DNA of 64,000 nt from Spirochaetota bacterium (GTDB taxonomy: Bacteria > Spirochaetota > Spirochaetia > Treponematales > Treponemataceae): positions 1 to 64,000 of the forward strand of contig JAEWSQ010000015.1 in the NCBI GenBank assembly GCA_023398165.1. The letters run 5' to 3'. Every line of letters starts with the position of its first letter. Within the stretch, counting starts at the first letter, position 1. Positions 8,981 through 17,814 of this stretch are shown in pieces. The notes beneath the pieces were generated by a model. The model was not told the DNA's origin and did not search any database. It saw only the letters and a list, made by a program, of their open reading frames with translations. Position numbers and translations under genes: made by a program.

Positions 8981-10603
8981 ATGAAAAAGACTATTCAAAA
9001 AACTGTATTTGTTGCAGTATCAGCCGCTGCATTTCTTTTTTGTACAATAGGAATTTTACATAGTTTTCAGTATGGAGAATTTTTACAACAGAAGCTCAAT
9101 TCTATAGTGAAAGTTAAAATTTACGAACCGTTTACCGGGGGGGAAACTGCTGCTGCCGTTTTTGATCCTCTTCATGACGACACAGGCTCAGGCACCGCGG
9201 TGTATCCGGCAAACTCTTTTTACTCAGAGGGAAATTTAGATTTGGTGATGTATACTGTTCATGAACCTGTCTACCACGCTCCATGGCAGACCATACCGGA
9301 ATACTGGCAGCTTGATCTTGAGTTTAGAACAGGTTTTAAAGATAAAGAAAATCCTGATTTTAATAGAAGCATTTATATATATATAGATACTGATAATGCA
9401 GCTGAAGGATCTACACAAACTCTCTTTGAGCAGGGTGAAAATGTGCGCTTTAATTCTGAGCACCCGTGGGATTTTGCAATAGCCGCTTTTGGAAATGAGG
9501 GATGGGTTTATAATTCAAAGGGTGATGAAATTGATAAACTCGAAGTTGTATATTCAACCACCGGTAAAACAGTAATCATCCGCGTACCGCTAACGAAAAA
9601 AGAACTTCAAAAATTCTATACAGCAGATGAAACATTTCACTATGTGCTTACCGGTGCTTATTCTCAACTTGATCAATCACACCTTCTTTCAATAGCTAAA
9701 AGAAAAGCGCGGACATCAGGCGGAGGTTTGACAAGTTCCTTAATGCCGAAAATCTATGACATACTCTATGACGGTGACCAGAGTGAAATGCTTTCGTCAT
9801 GGAATGAAGAGACTTTTGAATTTGCACAGATTAATCCTGTTGCAATAAATATGCACTCTGCAAATAAAGCTGAAATATCAGTATCCAAAACAAGAGTTGA
9901 AGAAATTCAAAAGGAGCTCAATAGTTTACAGGAGCAGTATCCTTCTTATATGGCGGATAAAAAAGCTGCTCTCGAAAGTGAAAAGAATCCTTCTGCAAAA
10001 ACAAAATTTGAACTTGCGCTCATTGCATTAAATACCGGCGACAGAGAATTATCAGAAAAAATAGTAGCTGAACTGTTACGTATTGATGCTGATAATCCGT
10101 CCTATATTGCGTATATGGGCGCTTTGGAAAGCCGGAAGGGACAAAATGCTTCTATTCTTGCAGCGGTTGAGGCTGTAAATACGGGGTATGTATTACTCGA
10201 TCAGGCGGTGAAACTTACAGAAGGAACCCTTGAAAAGGTTAAAAACGGTACCGCTTCATATGAGGAAGTTGAGCACAGGTATAATGCTCTGCTTAATAGA
10301 GGAGGTACTTCACAATCGGTTCCAAATGATGTTTTCCTTAAAGCTTCCCAGGGAGCTCAAGATTATTTAGAAGCTGCAGAAATCGCATCTATTGATAATA
10401 ACGTACTTATGGCTGCACGATGTTATTATGATGCTTCGGTCTGTTATTCACTTGATGATAAAAAAAGCGATGCTGTCATTTGGAAACGGGAAGCTGCACG
10501 AACTTTTAAGAAAATACAGGACGTAAACATAGTTAATCTTGAAGATAAGATTAACTATGTATCACTTCAATTAGTGCTCTGTGAAGAAGGTTATTTACAG
10601 TAG
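8981..10603 (+). CDS. Exported DOMON-like domain and TPR-like protein
   Basis: A 540-residue protein with an N-terminal signal anchor (VFVAVSAAAFLFCTIGIL). Residues about 60-260 resemble the C-terminal module of glucodextranase (DOMON-like fold): DPLHDDTGSGTAVYPANSF, a run of strands, and SIYIYIDTDN. Residues 300-540 are helical with TPR-like repeats. DOMON-like domains bind heme or sugars. Next to a polyferredoxin and a DsbD-like protein a redox role is attractive, but no heme motif (CxxCH) is present. The last gene of the operon; its stop lies 4 nt from the end of the convergent phosphatase gene, and a strong hairpin lies inside its 3' end. Confidence 0.65.
   Translation: MKKTIQKTVFVAVSAAAFLFCTIGILHSFQYGEFLQQKLNSIVKVKIYEPFTGGETAAAVFDPLHDDTGSGTAVYPANSFYSEGNLDLVMYTVHEPVYHAPWQTIPEYWQLDLEFRTGFKDKENPDFNRSIYIYIDTDNAAEGSTQTLFEQGENVRFNSEHPWDFAIAAFGNEGWVYNSKGDEIDKLEVVYSTTGKTVIIRVPLTKKELQKFYTADETFHYVLTGAYSQLDQSHLLSIAKRKARTSGGGLTSSLMPKIYDILYDGDQSEMLSSWNEETFEFAQINPVAINMHSANKAEISVSKTRVEEIQKELNSLQEQYPSYMADKKAALESEKNPSAKTKFELALIALNTGDRELSEKIVAELLRIDADNPSYIAYMGALESRKGQNASILAAVEAVNTGYVLLDQAVKLTEGTLEKVKNGTASYEEVEHRYNALLNRGGTSQSVPNDVFLKASQGAQDYLEAAEIASIDNNVLMAARCYYDASVCYSLDDKKSDAVIWKREAARTFKKIQDVNIVNLEDKINYVSLQLVLCEEGYLQ
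10527..10560 (-). terminator. 14-bp perfect hairpin inside the 3' end of the convergent gene
   Basis: Bases 10527-10540 and 10547-10560 are exact inverted repeats of 14 bp with a 6-nt loop. The site lies in the last 80 bases of the plus-strand DOMON-like gene and 48 bases beyond the stop of the minus-strand phosphatase. It may end the minus transcript or act as a two-way stop. There is no long U-run, so intrinsic termination is uncertain. Confidence 0.5.
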
Positions 10604-10607
10604 AAAA

Positions 10608-11861
10608 CTAAAACCTTACGTTCATTACAGTTATATCATCGGGAAGCATTGAGTGTTCTATCCATGATGTAACTGTTTTTGAACAATGGGAAGCTAATTC
10701 CTCTGTGTCTTTAGTATAGATGTCGAGAAAAAACTTCTTGGTATTATCTTCATCATACCTTGTTCCCTCGTCATTCTGCATATCCGTCAGTCCGTCGGAA
10801 TACAAATTAATTTGAAGAGAGTTTGATAAAGGAATTTTGTAGCCGCCTTTGCCTGTTTTTTTAAAATTCTCGGTAACTTCCCCCATCCCGAACGGCGGAA
10901 GGGTGGGCGGAAGGGTGGCAAACTTTACTTTATTGCCGTCAGTCTTCATTAACGCATAGACATCGGTATGTCCGCAGTTTAAAACATGCAGTTCATTGGA
11001 AGTCGTATCAACATAACATAATGCTCCGGTAATAAAATTCCCGACAGGTACAATTGACTGCAGGTATAAGTCGAGCATCGAGGTTATCTTTATTGAAGAT
11101 GAATCTGAATGATTAAAATGCTTCAGCGTCGCAAAGAAAGAACCGATCGTAACCGTCAAAAGCGCTGCAGAAACATTTTTCCCCGAGACATCAAACACTC
11201 CAAGTATATATGCGTTGTCAGATAATTTTTGTGCAATATAAAAATCTCCGCCGACGGGATTCGCCATCTTATTCCACAGACCGACCTTAAATGGAAAATC
11301 TTTTGTATCTTCCTGTTTGGGAAGCATGAACTGCTGAATTGTTTCCGCTTTGGCAAGATCGTGGGTTCTCAGCTCTTCAATTTTCGACCGGATATCTTCG
11401 AGCGATACAACCCCGTAAAAACTTCTATTGCTCATTAAAACTACGAAATATTTAACACCATATTCCTTGGAAATTGAGGTTACTTTTGAAAGCATTTTTT
11501 CCATAAAGTCGCGCGAATTCAGTGTAAACGGAATTCTTTTTACATATTCGCCGCAGGTTTTTGCAACAAAACGCTTAAATGCCGTACTGGTCATTTCTTT
11601 GACAAGTTTTCTGTCAATTACTCCTATAACTGAATTATTCTGTTCGATGGGAACAGCCTCAAGATCAGGCTGCTGTTCAAACAGTTCTATCAGGGTATCG
11701 AGAGGATTCTGATCGCTTACCGGTTCTATACATTTTGTAATAGAACCGATCTGTCTCTCGTTAAAAGTATTTTCAAATCCTGTTTTTTTCAGTTCCAGCT
11801 GCGCAATTTTTTCCGCAAGAAAATCTTCAGTGAAAAAAGACTCGTCTACATGTTCTTCCAT
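10608..11861 (-). CDS. CBS-domain SpoIIE/PP2C-type serine phosphatase
   Basis: A 417-residue protein. Residues about 35-155 look like a CBS pair (DQNPLDTLIELFEQQPDLEAV, VIGVIDRKLV, SFYGVVSLEDI). Residues 170-417 form a SpoIIE-type PP2C phosphatase with the expected acidic motifs: NPVGGDFY, GVFDVSGKNVSAALL, NCGHTD, YSDGLTDMQN and the final PDDITVM. Such phosphatases dephosphorylate anti-anti-sigma or other partner-switch proteins, with the CBS pair sensing nucleotides. All metal-binding Asp positions appear intact, so it is probably active. No partner kinase or STAS gene is adjacent; the SulP STAS gene at 19-20.7 kb is unlikely to be the target. Confidence 0.85.
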   Translation of the reverse strand: MEEHVDESFFTEDFLAEKIAQLELKKTGFENTFNERQIGSITKCIEPVSDQNPLDTLIELFEQQPDLEAVPIEQNNSVIGVIDRKLVKEMTSTAFKRFVAKTCGEYVKRIPFTLNSRDFMEKMLSKVTSISKEYGVKYFVVLMSNRSFYGVVSLEDIRSKIEELRTHDLAKAETIQQFMLPKQEDTKDFPFKVGLWNKMANPVGGDFYIAQKLSDNAYILGVFDVSGKNVSAALLTVTIGSFFATLKHFNHSDSSSIKITSMLDLYLQSIVPVGNFITGALCYVDTTSNELHVLNCGHTDVYALMKTDGNKVKFATLPPTLPPFGMGEVTENFKKTGKGGYKIPLSNSLQINLYSDGLTDMQNDEGTRYDEDNTKKFFLDIYTKDTEELASHCSKTVTSWIEHSMLPDDITVMNVRF

Positions 11862-12012
11862 ATGTACACCCCCAGTAACGGTTTTTATGGTAAGTCATAA
11901 ATTGTGCAAAGTCAACTGCAGAATGTGATTAGAATAGGATCTGACTGCGTAGGCCGGAATTAAATGTAGTTTTTATTCCGCTAATGACGCAGATGAGGCT
12001 TAAGCCGGCGTC

Positions 12013-12134
12013 GCGGCGATACTGATCCATGCACCCCATACATCCGAAGGATGAGCCGCAAGACATCGTAGCGGCGATACTCCCTGCTGAGCCCCATACA
12101 TCCGAAGGATGAGCCGCGAGACATCGCAGCGGCG
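12013..12134. repeat. 58-bp direct tandem repeat, two copies plus a partial third
   Basis: Units start at 12013, 12071 and 12129 (GCGGCG each time). Copies one and two share CCCCATACATCCGAAGGATG and the ends GCCGC.AGACATCG.. . Each holds a small CATCC/GGATG hairpin. The block is GC-richer than its surroundings and is not coding. Length variation between strains would be expected. Confidence 0.8.
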
Positions 12135-12263
12135 CCAATACTATTCTCTAAGCTCTCTATTTTTCAAAGAGAGCACGAACGATACGGGAAAAGACAAAAT
12201 ACTCTAAAAGCTGCAGGATTTTGAAGATACACAATATTTTCAAGTAAAAAACACTATTTTTAA

Positions 12264-12293
12264 ATTAATAGAACGAACGTTCGTTCTATTAAT
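12264..12293. promoter_or_regulatory. Perfect 30-bp palindrome, TetR-type operator candidate
   Basis: The two 15-base halves are exact reverse complements, with the core GAACGAACGTTCGTTC flanked by AATA/TATT arms. Cores of this shape are typical of operators for TetR-family regulators. No TetR gene is present in the window. The nearest downstream gene is the ABC exporter at 12506, which this class of repressor often controls. Confidence 0.6.
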
Positions 12294-12505
12294 ATGTCTT
12301 AGTATAGTTTTCATCAGGGAAACAAGGCTACTATAACAGCGAGATATCCGATGGAGTTTAAGAGCCGAACAGAGGTAAAATACTTGACCGATCCGGAAAA
12401 TCACATAGGAGCTTTTAGGGTGTTTCGTTAATTTCGAGTATTGCGTGTTTTCTCTTCCATACAATATTATTGACTTTATAAGTCCAAAGCGCGATATTTA
12501 TACGC

Positions 12506-14290
12506 ATGACAACGATAGGAAAACTTCTGGATGGACTGGAAACAAGGTATAAAGTTTCCTCCATTTTGTCGCCTGCTGCAATGGTAGGCGAGGTCGTAAT
12601 GGAGGTCTTCATACCACTTATTATGGCAAAAATAATTGATATTGGAATAGCCGGCAAAGATTTTGGATATGTTACAAGAGTAGGCCTTATGATGATTGCG
12701 GTCTCTCTTTTTTCGCTTTGCTGTGCAATGCTTGCAGCCCGTTTCGGCGCTGTAGGCGCTCTTGGTTTTGCGCGTAATTTGAGGCGCAGACTATTTGCTA
12801 AAGTACAGGATTTTTCATTTTCGAATGTAGACAAATTTTCTACAGCATCTTTAGTTACCCGTCTTACAACTGATATTAACAATGCTCAGAATATGTACAT
12901 GATGATTATCAGGATGTGTATTAGAGCTCCTGTTATGCTCGTGAGTGCAACAATCATGAGTTTTTACATTAACAGTTCTTTGGCGCTGGTTTTTGCCGGT
13001 GCAATCCCGCTTATCGGAATTCCCCTGATTTTCATTATGAAAGGCGCCTTTCCCCGCTTTAAAGTAATGATGCAGAAATACGATACGCTTAATTCTGCTG
13101 TACAGGAAAATCTTACCGCTTTGAGGGTTGTTAAAGCCTTTGTCCGGGAGAACCACGAGTCGCAGAAATTCCGCGATGCTGCTGATGCAGTACGCAGTGC
13201 TCAGGTAAAAGCTGAAAAACTTGTGATTCTCGGAATGCCCATTATGCAGCTCGTAATGTATGTTTCGATCATCGTAATATTCTGGTTTGGCGGAAACATG
13301 ATAATAGGGGGAACGCTGTTAACTGGACAGCTTATAAGTTTTATAACGTATCTCTCCCAGATTCTTATATCTCTGATGATGCTCTCCATGATTTTTGTTA
13401 TGCTCGTTATTTCGCGTGCTTCAATAAACCGGATAGTGGAAGTTCTTGATGAAAAAATTGATATAGTAAATCCCGCTCCCCTGTCCTCATCAGACACCTC
13501 TGCTTCTGGCGGTGGAGTGACGTGTGTCAAAGACGGCAGTATTATTTTTAAAAATGTATATTTCAGCTACGCAGGAACAAAGGAAACAGCAGTTTTAAAT
13601 GATGTATCTTTTAGTATTCCCTCCGGTGCAGTGATCGGCATTATTGGAGGAACCGGATCTTCCAAGACGACGCTTGTCCAACTCATTCCGCGCTTATACG
13701 ATGTCTTATCAGGTGCTGTTATGGTAGGAGGAGTCGATGTTAAAGATTACGATCTTAATGCCCTTCGGTCCTCTGTTGCAATGGTACTACAGAAAAATGT
13801 GCTTTTTTCCGGCACCATAAAAGAAAACCTTTTGTGGGGTAATGAGAAAGCAGACGATGAGGAACTTAAACAGGCCTGCATTATATCTCACGCTCATGAT
13901 TTTATTATGTCATTTCCCGAAGGCTACGAAACTATTCTTGGGCAGGGAGGCGTGAATGTTTCAGGCGGTCAGAAGCAGAGATTATGCATCGCAAGAGCTC
14001 TATTAAAATCGCCTAAAATACTCATTCTTGATGACAGTACAAGCGCCGTAGATACTGCAACCGATGCATTAATCCGCGCTTCATTAAAAGAGACTCTTGC
14101 ACATACAACCAAAATAATTATTGCTCAACGCATTGCTTCGGTAAAAGATGCAGATATAATATTAGTTCTTGATGAAGGAAGACTTACGGCACAGGGTACA
14201 CATGATGAACTCCTTGTTTCATCTTCCATTTACCGTGAGGTATACGAGTCCCAAAAATCGGGAAGCGCTGTAGATTTGGATATAGGCTGA
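12506..14290 (+). CDS. ABC exporter half-transporter, degenerate ATP site subunit
   Basis: A 594-residue type IV half-transporter. Residues 1-330 form the membrane domain (six helices) and 345-590 the ATPase domain. The Walker A is GGTGSSKTT (near 380), the signature VSGGQKQRL (near 484) and Walker B ILILDDSTS (near 505). An Asp stands where the catalytic Glu is expected, as in the degenerate site of heterodimeric exporters. The partner gene starts 15 nt downstream. Such pairs export drugs, lipids or peptides; the substrate cannot be told from sequence. Confidence 0.9.
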   Translation: MTTIGKLLDGLETRYKVSSILSPAAMVGEVVMEVFIPLIMAKIIDIGIAGKDFGYVTRVGLMMIAVSLFSLCCAMLAARFGAVGALGFARNLRRRLFAKVQDFSFSNVDKFSTASLVTRLTTDINNAQNMYMMIIRMCIRAPVMLVSATIMSFYINSSLALVFAGAIPLIGIPLIFIMKGAFPRFKVMMQKYDTLNSAVQENLTALRVVKAFVRENHESQKFRDAADAVRSAQVKAEKLVILGMPIMQLVMYVSIIVIFWFGGNMIIGGTLLTGQLISFITYLSQILISLMMLSMIFVMLVISRASINRIVEVLDEKIDIVNPAPLSSSDTSASGGGVTCVKDGSIIFKNVYFSYAGTKETAVLNDVSFSIPSGAVIGIIGGTGSSKTTLVQLIPRLYDVLSGAVMVGGVDVKDYDLNALRSSVAMVLQKNVLFSGTIKENLLWGNEKADDEELKQACIISHAHDFIMSFPEGYETILGQGGVNVSGGQKQRLCIARALLKSPKILILDDSTSAVDTATDALIRASLKETLAHTTKIIIAQRIASVKDADIILVLDEGRLTAQGTHDELLVSSSIYREVYESQKSGSAVDLDIG

Positions 14291-14305
14291 TAAAGGAACA
14301 AACAG

Positions 14306-16285
14306 ATGGCAGAACATACAAATAATAAAGATGCACAGCAGTCAATGAAAGGTCCGTCTTTTAGAGGGCCGGGGGGGTTTGGAGGGAGAGGCCCCGGCGG
14401 CAGGGGAGGACCGGGTGCTAAGCCTCAGCATGCCGGAAAAACCTTAAAAAGAATATTTTCATACATGACAGAATACAAACTTCTTCTTGGTATTGTTGCC
14501 GTCTGTATTGTCTTCAGCTCAGCTGCAATGGTTGTTCTCATTTACATGATGAAGCCTGTGTTGAATAATTTTATTATTCCTCTCATTGGAAGTAAAAATC
14601 CCGACCTGACTGAATTTATAAAGATGCTTATCATTCTTGGAATTGCTTCTTCTCTAGGTGCATTTGCTTCATTAATAAACAATAGGATCATGCTTCATAT
14701 TTCAACAAAGACTTTGTTTAAAATAAGGACTCAGTTATTTAATGCCATGGATGCTCTTCCAATAAAATATTTTGATTCAAAAACTCACGGCGAGCTTATG
14801 AGTCTTTATACAAACGACACCGATACGCTGCGCGATATGCTCAGTCAGACCGTACCTCAGCTGTTATCATCTGCCTTATCTATTACGAGCACCTTTATCA
14901 TGATGGTTATTCTGAGCCCCTTATTAACAATCCTTGTTGTTGTAATGCTCTTTATTATGGTTTTTTCGGTCGCAAAAATAGGCGGTGTGAGCGGAAGGGC
15001 TTTCCGATCGCAGCAGTCTCAGCTTGGAAAGGTTAATGGTTTTATTGAAGAGATGATAGAGGGGCAGAAAGTTGTAAAGGTATTCTGCCGGGAACAGCAG
15101 ATAAAAAAGGATTTTGAGAAACTCAATGATGAACTGTGTAAAGCAGGAACTCAGGCTCATACTTTTGCAAATATTTTGATGCCTCTTTTAGGGAATCTTT
15201 CATATATCAATTATACACTCACTGCTATTTTAGGGGCATTGATGGTAATCTCCGGAAGACTCGACATTGGAGGTATTGCAGCGTTTTTGCAGTACTCAAG
15301 AAATTTTTCTCAGCCGATTACTCAGATGTCTCAGCAGTTCAACGGAGTACTCAATGCGCTTGCCGGCTCCGAGCGTATTTTTAAAGTAATCGATGAACAA
15401 AGCGAAATCGATGAAGGTTATGTAACTCTCGTTAATGCACAAATAGTAGAACATAAAGACGGAACAAAAACTATTACGGAGTGTCCGGATTATACCGGTC
15501 ACTGGGCATGGAAGCATCCTCATAAAGACGGAACTCTTACATATACAGAGCTCAAAGGCGCGGTAGAATTTTCCAATGTAAATTTCGGCTACAATGAGAA
15601 CAAAACCGTTCTTCGCGACATTACCATTACAGCTCATCCCGGACAAAAGATAGCCCTCGTCGGTTCAACGGGTTCGGGAAAAACAACGATTACAAATTTA
15701 ATTAACAGATTTTATGATGTACCGGACGGGAAAATCCGCTACGACGGCATAAATATCAATAAGATAAAAAAAGCTGACCTCCGCCGTTCTTTGGGAATGG
15801 TTCTTCAGGATACTCATTTATTTTCAGGAACTATTGCAGATAATATCCGTTACGGAAAACTCGATGCATCTGATGATGAAGTTATTGAAGCTGCAAAAAG
15901 GGCAAACGCAGATTTTTTTATCCGCCACTTAAAAGACGGTTACAATACCGTAATAAAAGGAGACGGCGGCAGCTTGAGTCAGGGGCAAAGACAGCTTCTA
16001 GCCATTGCGCGCGCTGCAATATCTAATCCTCCTTTTCTTATTCTTGATGAGGCAACAAGCTCAATCGATACTAGAACAGAAGCGCATATTGAAAAAGGCA
16101 TGGACGATCTCATGAGAGGGAGAACAGTCTTTGTTATTGCCCACCGTTTATCCACTGTCCGCAATGCAGATATTATACTAGTGCTCGAAGAAGGCAGAAT
16201 TATTGAGCAGGGAAATCACGAAGAGCTCCTTGATTTAAAAGGGAAATACAGCAGTCTTTATTCAGGATTAATGGAAGCAGTGTAG
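14306..16285 (+). CDS. ABC exporter half-transporter, catalytic ATP site subunit
   Basis: A 659-residue partner of the preceding gene. An unusual Gly/Arg/Pro-rich N-terminal tail (about residues 15-45, GFGGRGPGGRGG) precedes the six-helix membrane domain. The ATPase domain has a consensus Walker A (GSTGSGKTT, near 452), the signature LSQGQRQLL (near 555) and Walker B FLILDEATS with the catalytic Glu (near 577). A spacer of about 60 residues (containing ECPDYTGHWAWKHPHKDG) joins the two domains; similar inserts occur in this subfamily. With the degenerate partner it should make an asymmetric exporter. The stop lies 2 nt before the next ATG. Confidence 0.9.
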   Translation: MAEHTNNKDAQQSMKGPSFRGPGGFGGRGPGGRGGPGAKPQHAGKTLKRIFSYMTEYKLLLGIVAVCIVFSSAAMVVLIYMMKPVLNNFIIPLIGSKNPDLTEFIKMLIILGIASSLGAFASLINNRIMLHISTKTLFKIRTQLFNAMDALPIKYFDSKTHGELMSLYTNDTDTLRDMLSQTVPQLLSSALSITSTFIMMVILSPLLTILVVVMLFIMVFSVAKIGGVSGRAFRSQQSQLGKVNGFIEEMIEGQKVVKVFCREQQIKKDFEKLNDELCKAGTQAHTFANILMPLLGNLSYINYTLTAILGALMVISGRLDIGGIAAFLQYSRNFSQPITQMSQQFNGVLNALAGSERIFKVIDEQSEIDEGYVTLVNAQIVEHKDGTKTITECPDYTGHWAWKHPHKDGTLTYTELKGAVEFSNVNFGYNENKTVLRDITITAHPGQKIALVGSTGSGKTTITNLINRFYDVPDGKIRYDGININKIKKADLRRSLGMVLQDTHLFSGTIADNIRYGKLDASDDEVIEAAKRANADFFIRHLKDGYNTVIKGDGGSLSQGQRQLLAIARAAISNPPFLILDEATSSIDTRTEAHIEKGMDDLMRGRTVFVIAHRLSTVRNADIILVLEEGRIIEQGNHEELLDLKGKYSSLYSGLMEAV

Positions 16286-16287
16286 GT

Positions 16288-17736
16288 ATGACAACTCCAT
16301 CTTTACAAAATTCTCTATTTTCTATTCCCTTTGCTGATATTTTCTCTTTCCCCTCCGATAAAAGAATTGACAAGTACTGGACCGTTAATTCCGGTGAAGT
16401 GCATCTTGCCGCCGGATTATGCGGTGCTTATAGAAAATCACTCACTTCCTGGTTAACGTCGCGTTCGTATCCTCTCGTATCATTCGAAGAAGCTTCAAGG
16501 ATTATCGAAGAGGAAAGATACAACGATAATTCGGAGTTTATGGAAGGGGGAATAGATCCGGGCCGTAGTACTTCAGAGTTTCTCGGACTTGATGTACGCG
16601 GTACCGATGCAGACCTTATAACTCTTTGCGGCATACAAGATATACTGGGAAGGGGATTAAAATATTTATCAACCGGAGAAATGAGAAGAACGCTTATGTA
16701 TAAGGCATTGTCTTCTCAATCGTCTGTAATCGTGCTCGACAATCCTCTCGACGGTTTAGATGCTTCCTCAAGGAGTATTGTGCTGTCCCTTCTGCAGGAT
16801 CTTCCGCGAAAAAATGTGAGCATCATTATAACTGCAGAAGATGCTGCTCTTTTACAATATGCTTCTCATGTATTGTACTCAGAATCCGATGGAATTCCTC
16901 ACATTAAAACGGCGGAAGATTTTCTTAAGACCCATATAACACTCAGTCAAAAAAATTCCGAACTGCAGGATGATGCGTTTGGAGAAGCCCTTAAAAATTC
17001 CGGTATCGCGCACAAAAACAGCGAAACCAAAGATGAACTGGTGCGCATGAACAATGTTACCGTTCAGTGGGATGGAAGAAAGGTTCTCGATGCGGTAAAC
17101 TGGACGGTACACAAAGGGGAGCATACCCTCGTACAGGGTAAAAACGGATGCGGAAAAACGACGCTTTTGGAGCTGATTACGGGCGACAACCAGCAGGTGT
17201 ATGCTAACGATGTATATCTGTTCGGATTAAAACGGGGAAGCGGAGAAACTATTTGGGATATTAAGGCTAAATTGGGCATTGTGTCGTACAAGCTTCACCT
17301 TGAGTACCGCCTTGTACACGGGTATACCGCCTGTCAGGTTGTGATTTCCGGTTTTTATGATTCCATAGGACTCTATACGGTACCTCATGAATCAGAATGC
17401 ACTGCAGCGCGCCGGTGGCTTGAAATTTTAGATCTGGAAAGTATTGCAGGTGAACGTTTTTCAGATCTTTCCTACGGTATTCAGCGCTCAGTCTTAATTA
17501 TTCGTGCAGTGGTAAAATGTCCGCCGCTTCTAATTCTGGATGAACCCTGTCATTCCCTCGATGCGTACAGCAGAAATTTTGTTCTCCAGCTTTTGGAAAA
17601 AATTGCGTCGACCGGAAAGACGACTCTCATTCATGTTACCCATGATCCTGAAGAAATTTTACCCTGTGAGAAAATCCTATTTCAATTTAAACCGGGCGGG
17701 AAACCGATGTACGAAGTAAAGAATCTGCATGTATAA
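16288..17736 (+). CDS. Double-ABC ATPase of the ModF/PhrA type
   Basis: A 482-residue protein made of two ATPase halves without membrane helices. The second half has an intact Walker A (GKNGCGKTTLLEL, near 288), a signature-like SYGIQRSVLI and Walker B LLILDEPCHSLD. The first half keeps a signature (LSTGEMRRTLM) and Walker B (VIVLDNPLDGLD), but its Walker A region (AAGLCGAYRKS) lacks the GxGKT core, so the N-terminal site is probably unable to bind ATP normally. ModF/PhrA proteins are poorly characterised, with reports of links to molybdate or light repair. Placed 2 nt after an ABC exporter pair, it is likely co-transcribed. Confidence 0.75.
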   Translation: MTTPSLQNSLFSIPFADIFSFPSDKRIDKYWTVNSGEVHLAAGLCGAYRKSLTSWLTSRSYPLVSFEEASRIIEEERYNDNSEFMEGGIDPGRSTSEFLGLDVRGTDADLITLCGIQDILGRGLKYLSTGEMRRTLMYKALSSQSSVIVLDNPLDGLDASSRSIVLSLLQDLPRKNVSIIITAEDAALLQYASHVLYSESDGIPHIKTAEDFLKTHITLSQKNSELQDDAFGEALKNSGIAHKNSETKDELVRMNNVTVQWDGRKVLDAVNWTVHKGEHTLVQGKNGCGKTTLLELITGDNQQVYANDVYLFGLKRGSGETIWDIKAKLGIVSYKLHLEYRLVHGYTACQVVISGFYDSIGLYTVPHESECTAARRWLEILDLESIAGERFSDLSYGIQRSVLIIRAVVKCPPLLILDEPCHSLDAYSRNFVLQLLEKIASTGKTTLIHVTHDPEEILPCEKILFQFKPGGKPMYEVKNLHV

Positions 17737-17737
17737 A

Positions 17738-17763
17738 AAAGGCCCGGTCAATTGTCCGGGCCT
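17738..17763 (-). terminator. Intrinsic terminator for the lipoprotein gene
   Basis: AGGCCCGG (17740-17747) and CCGGGCCT (17756-17763) form a GC-rich stem with an 8-nt loop. Read on the minus strand it is followed by six T. It lies 50 bases beyond the lipoprotein stop and also directly after the plus-strand ATPase stop, where it may block read-through. Confidence 0.75.
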
Positions 17764-17814
17764 CTGTCATTACAGGATAGTAATTATGCTATCACTGCGT
17801 TGTTCTCATAAAAT

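Larger units (their letters stand above)
11862..12505. other. Repeat-rich spacer
   Basis: About 640 bases without a convincing gene. It holds the 58-bp tandem repeats and the 30-bp palindrome listed separately. An open stretch at 12303-12431 ends FRVFR and could be the tail of a decayed gene, but it has no start and no recognisable family. A TTGACT box (12470-12475) and TATTTA (12495-12500, a 19-bp spacing) precede the ABC transporter ATG at 12506, which has no Shine-Dalgarno sequence. Confidence 0.45.

Noticed and set aside
12013..12134. Possible CRISPR array from the tandem repeats
   Set aside because: The units are direct, nearly identical 58-bp copies with no spacer sequences, and there are no cas genes.
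12303..12431. Possible remnant of a TetR gene before the ABC exporter
   Set aside because: The 40-odd codons show no TetR helix-turn-helix and no start codon; only the operator-like palindrome supports the idea.
12415..12882. 155-codon minus-strand frame over the start of the ABC exporter
   Set aside because: It lies opposite the conserved membrane domain and has no family match by eye.
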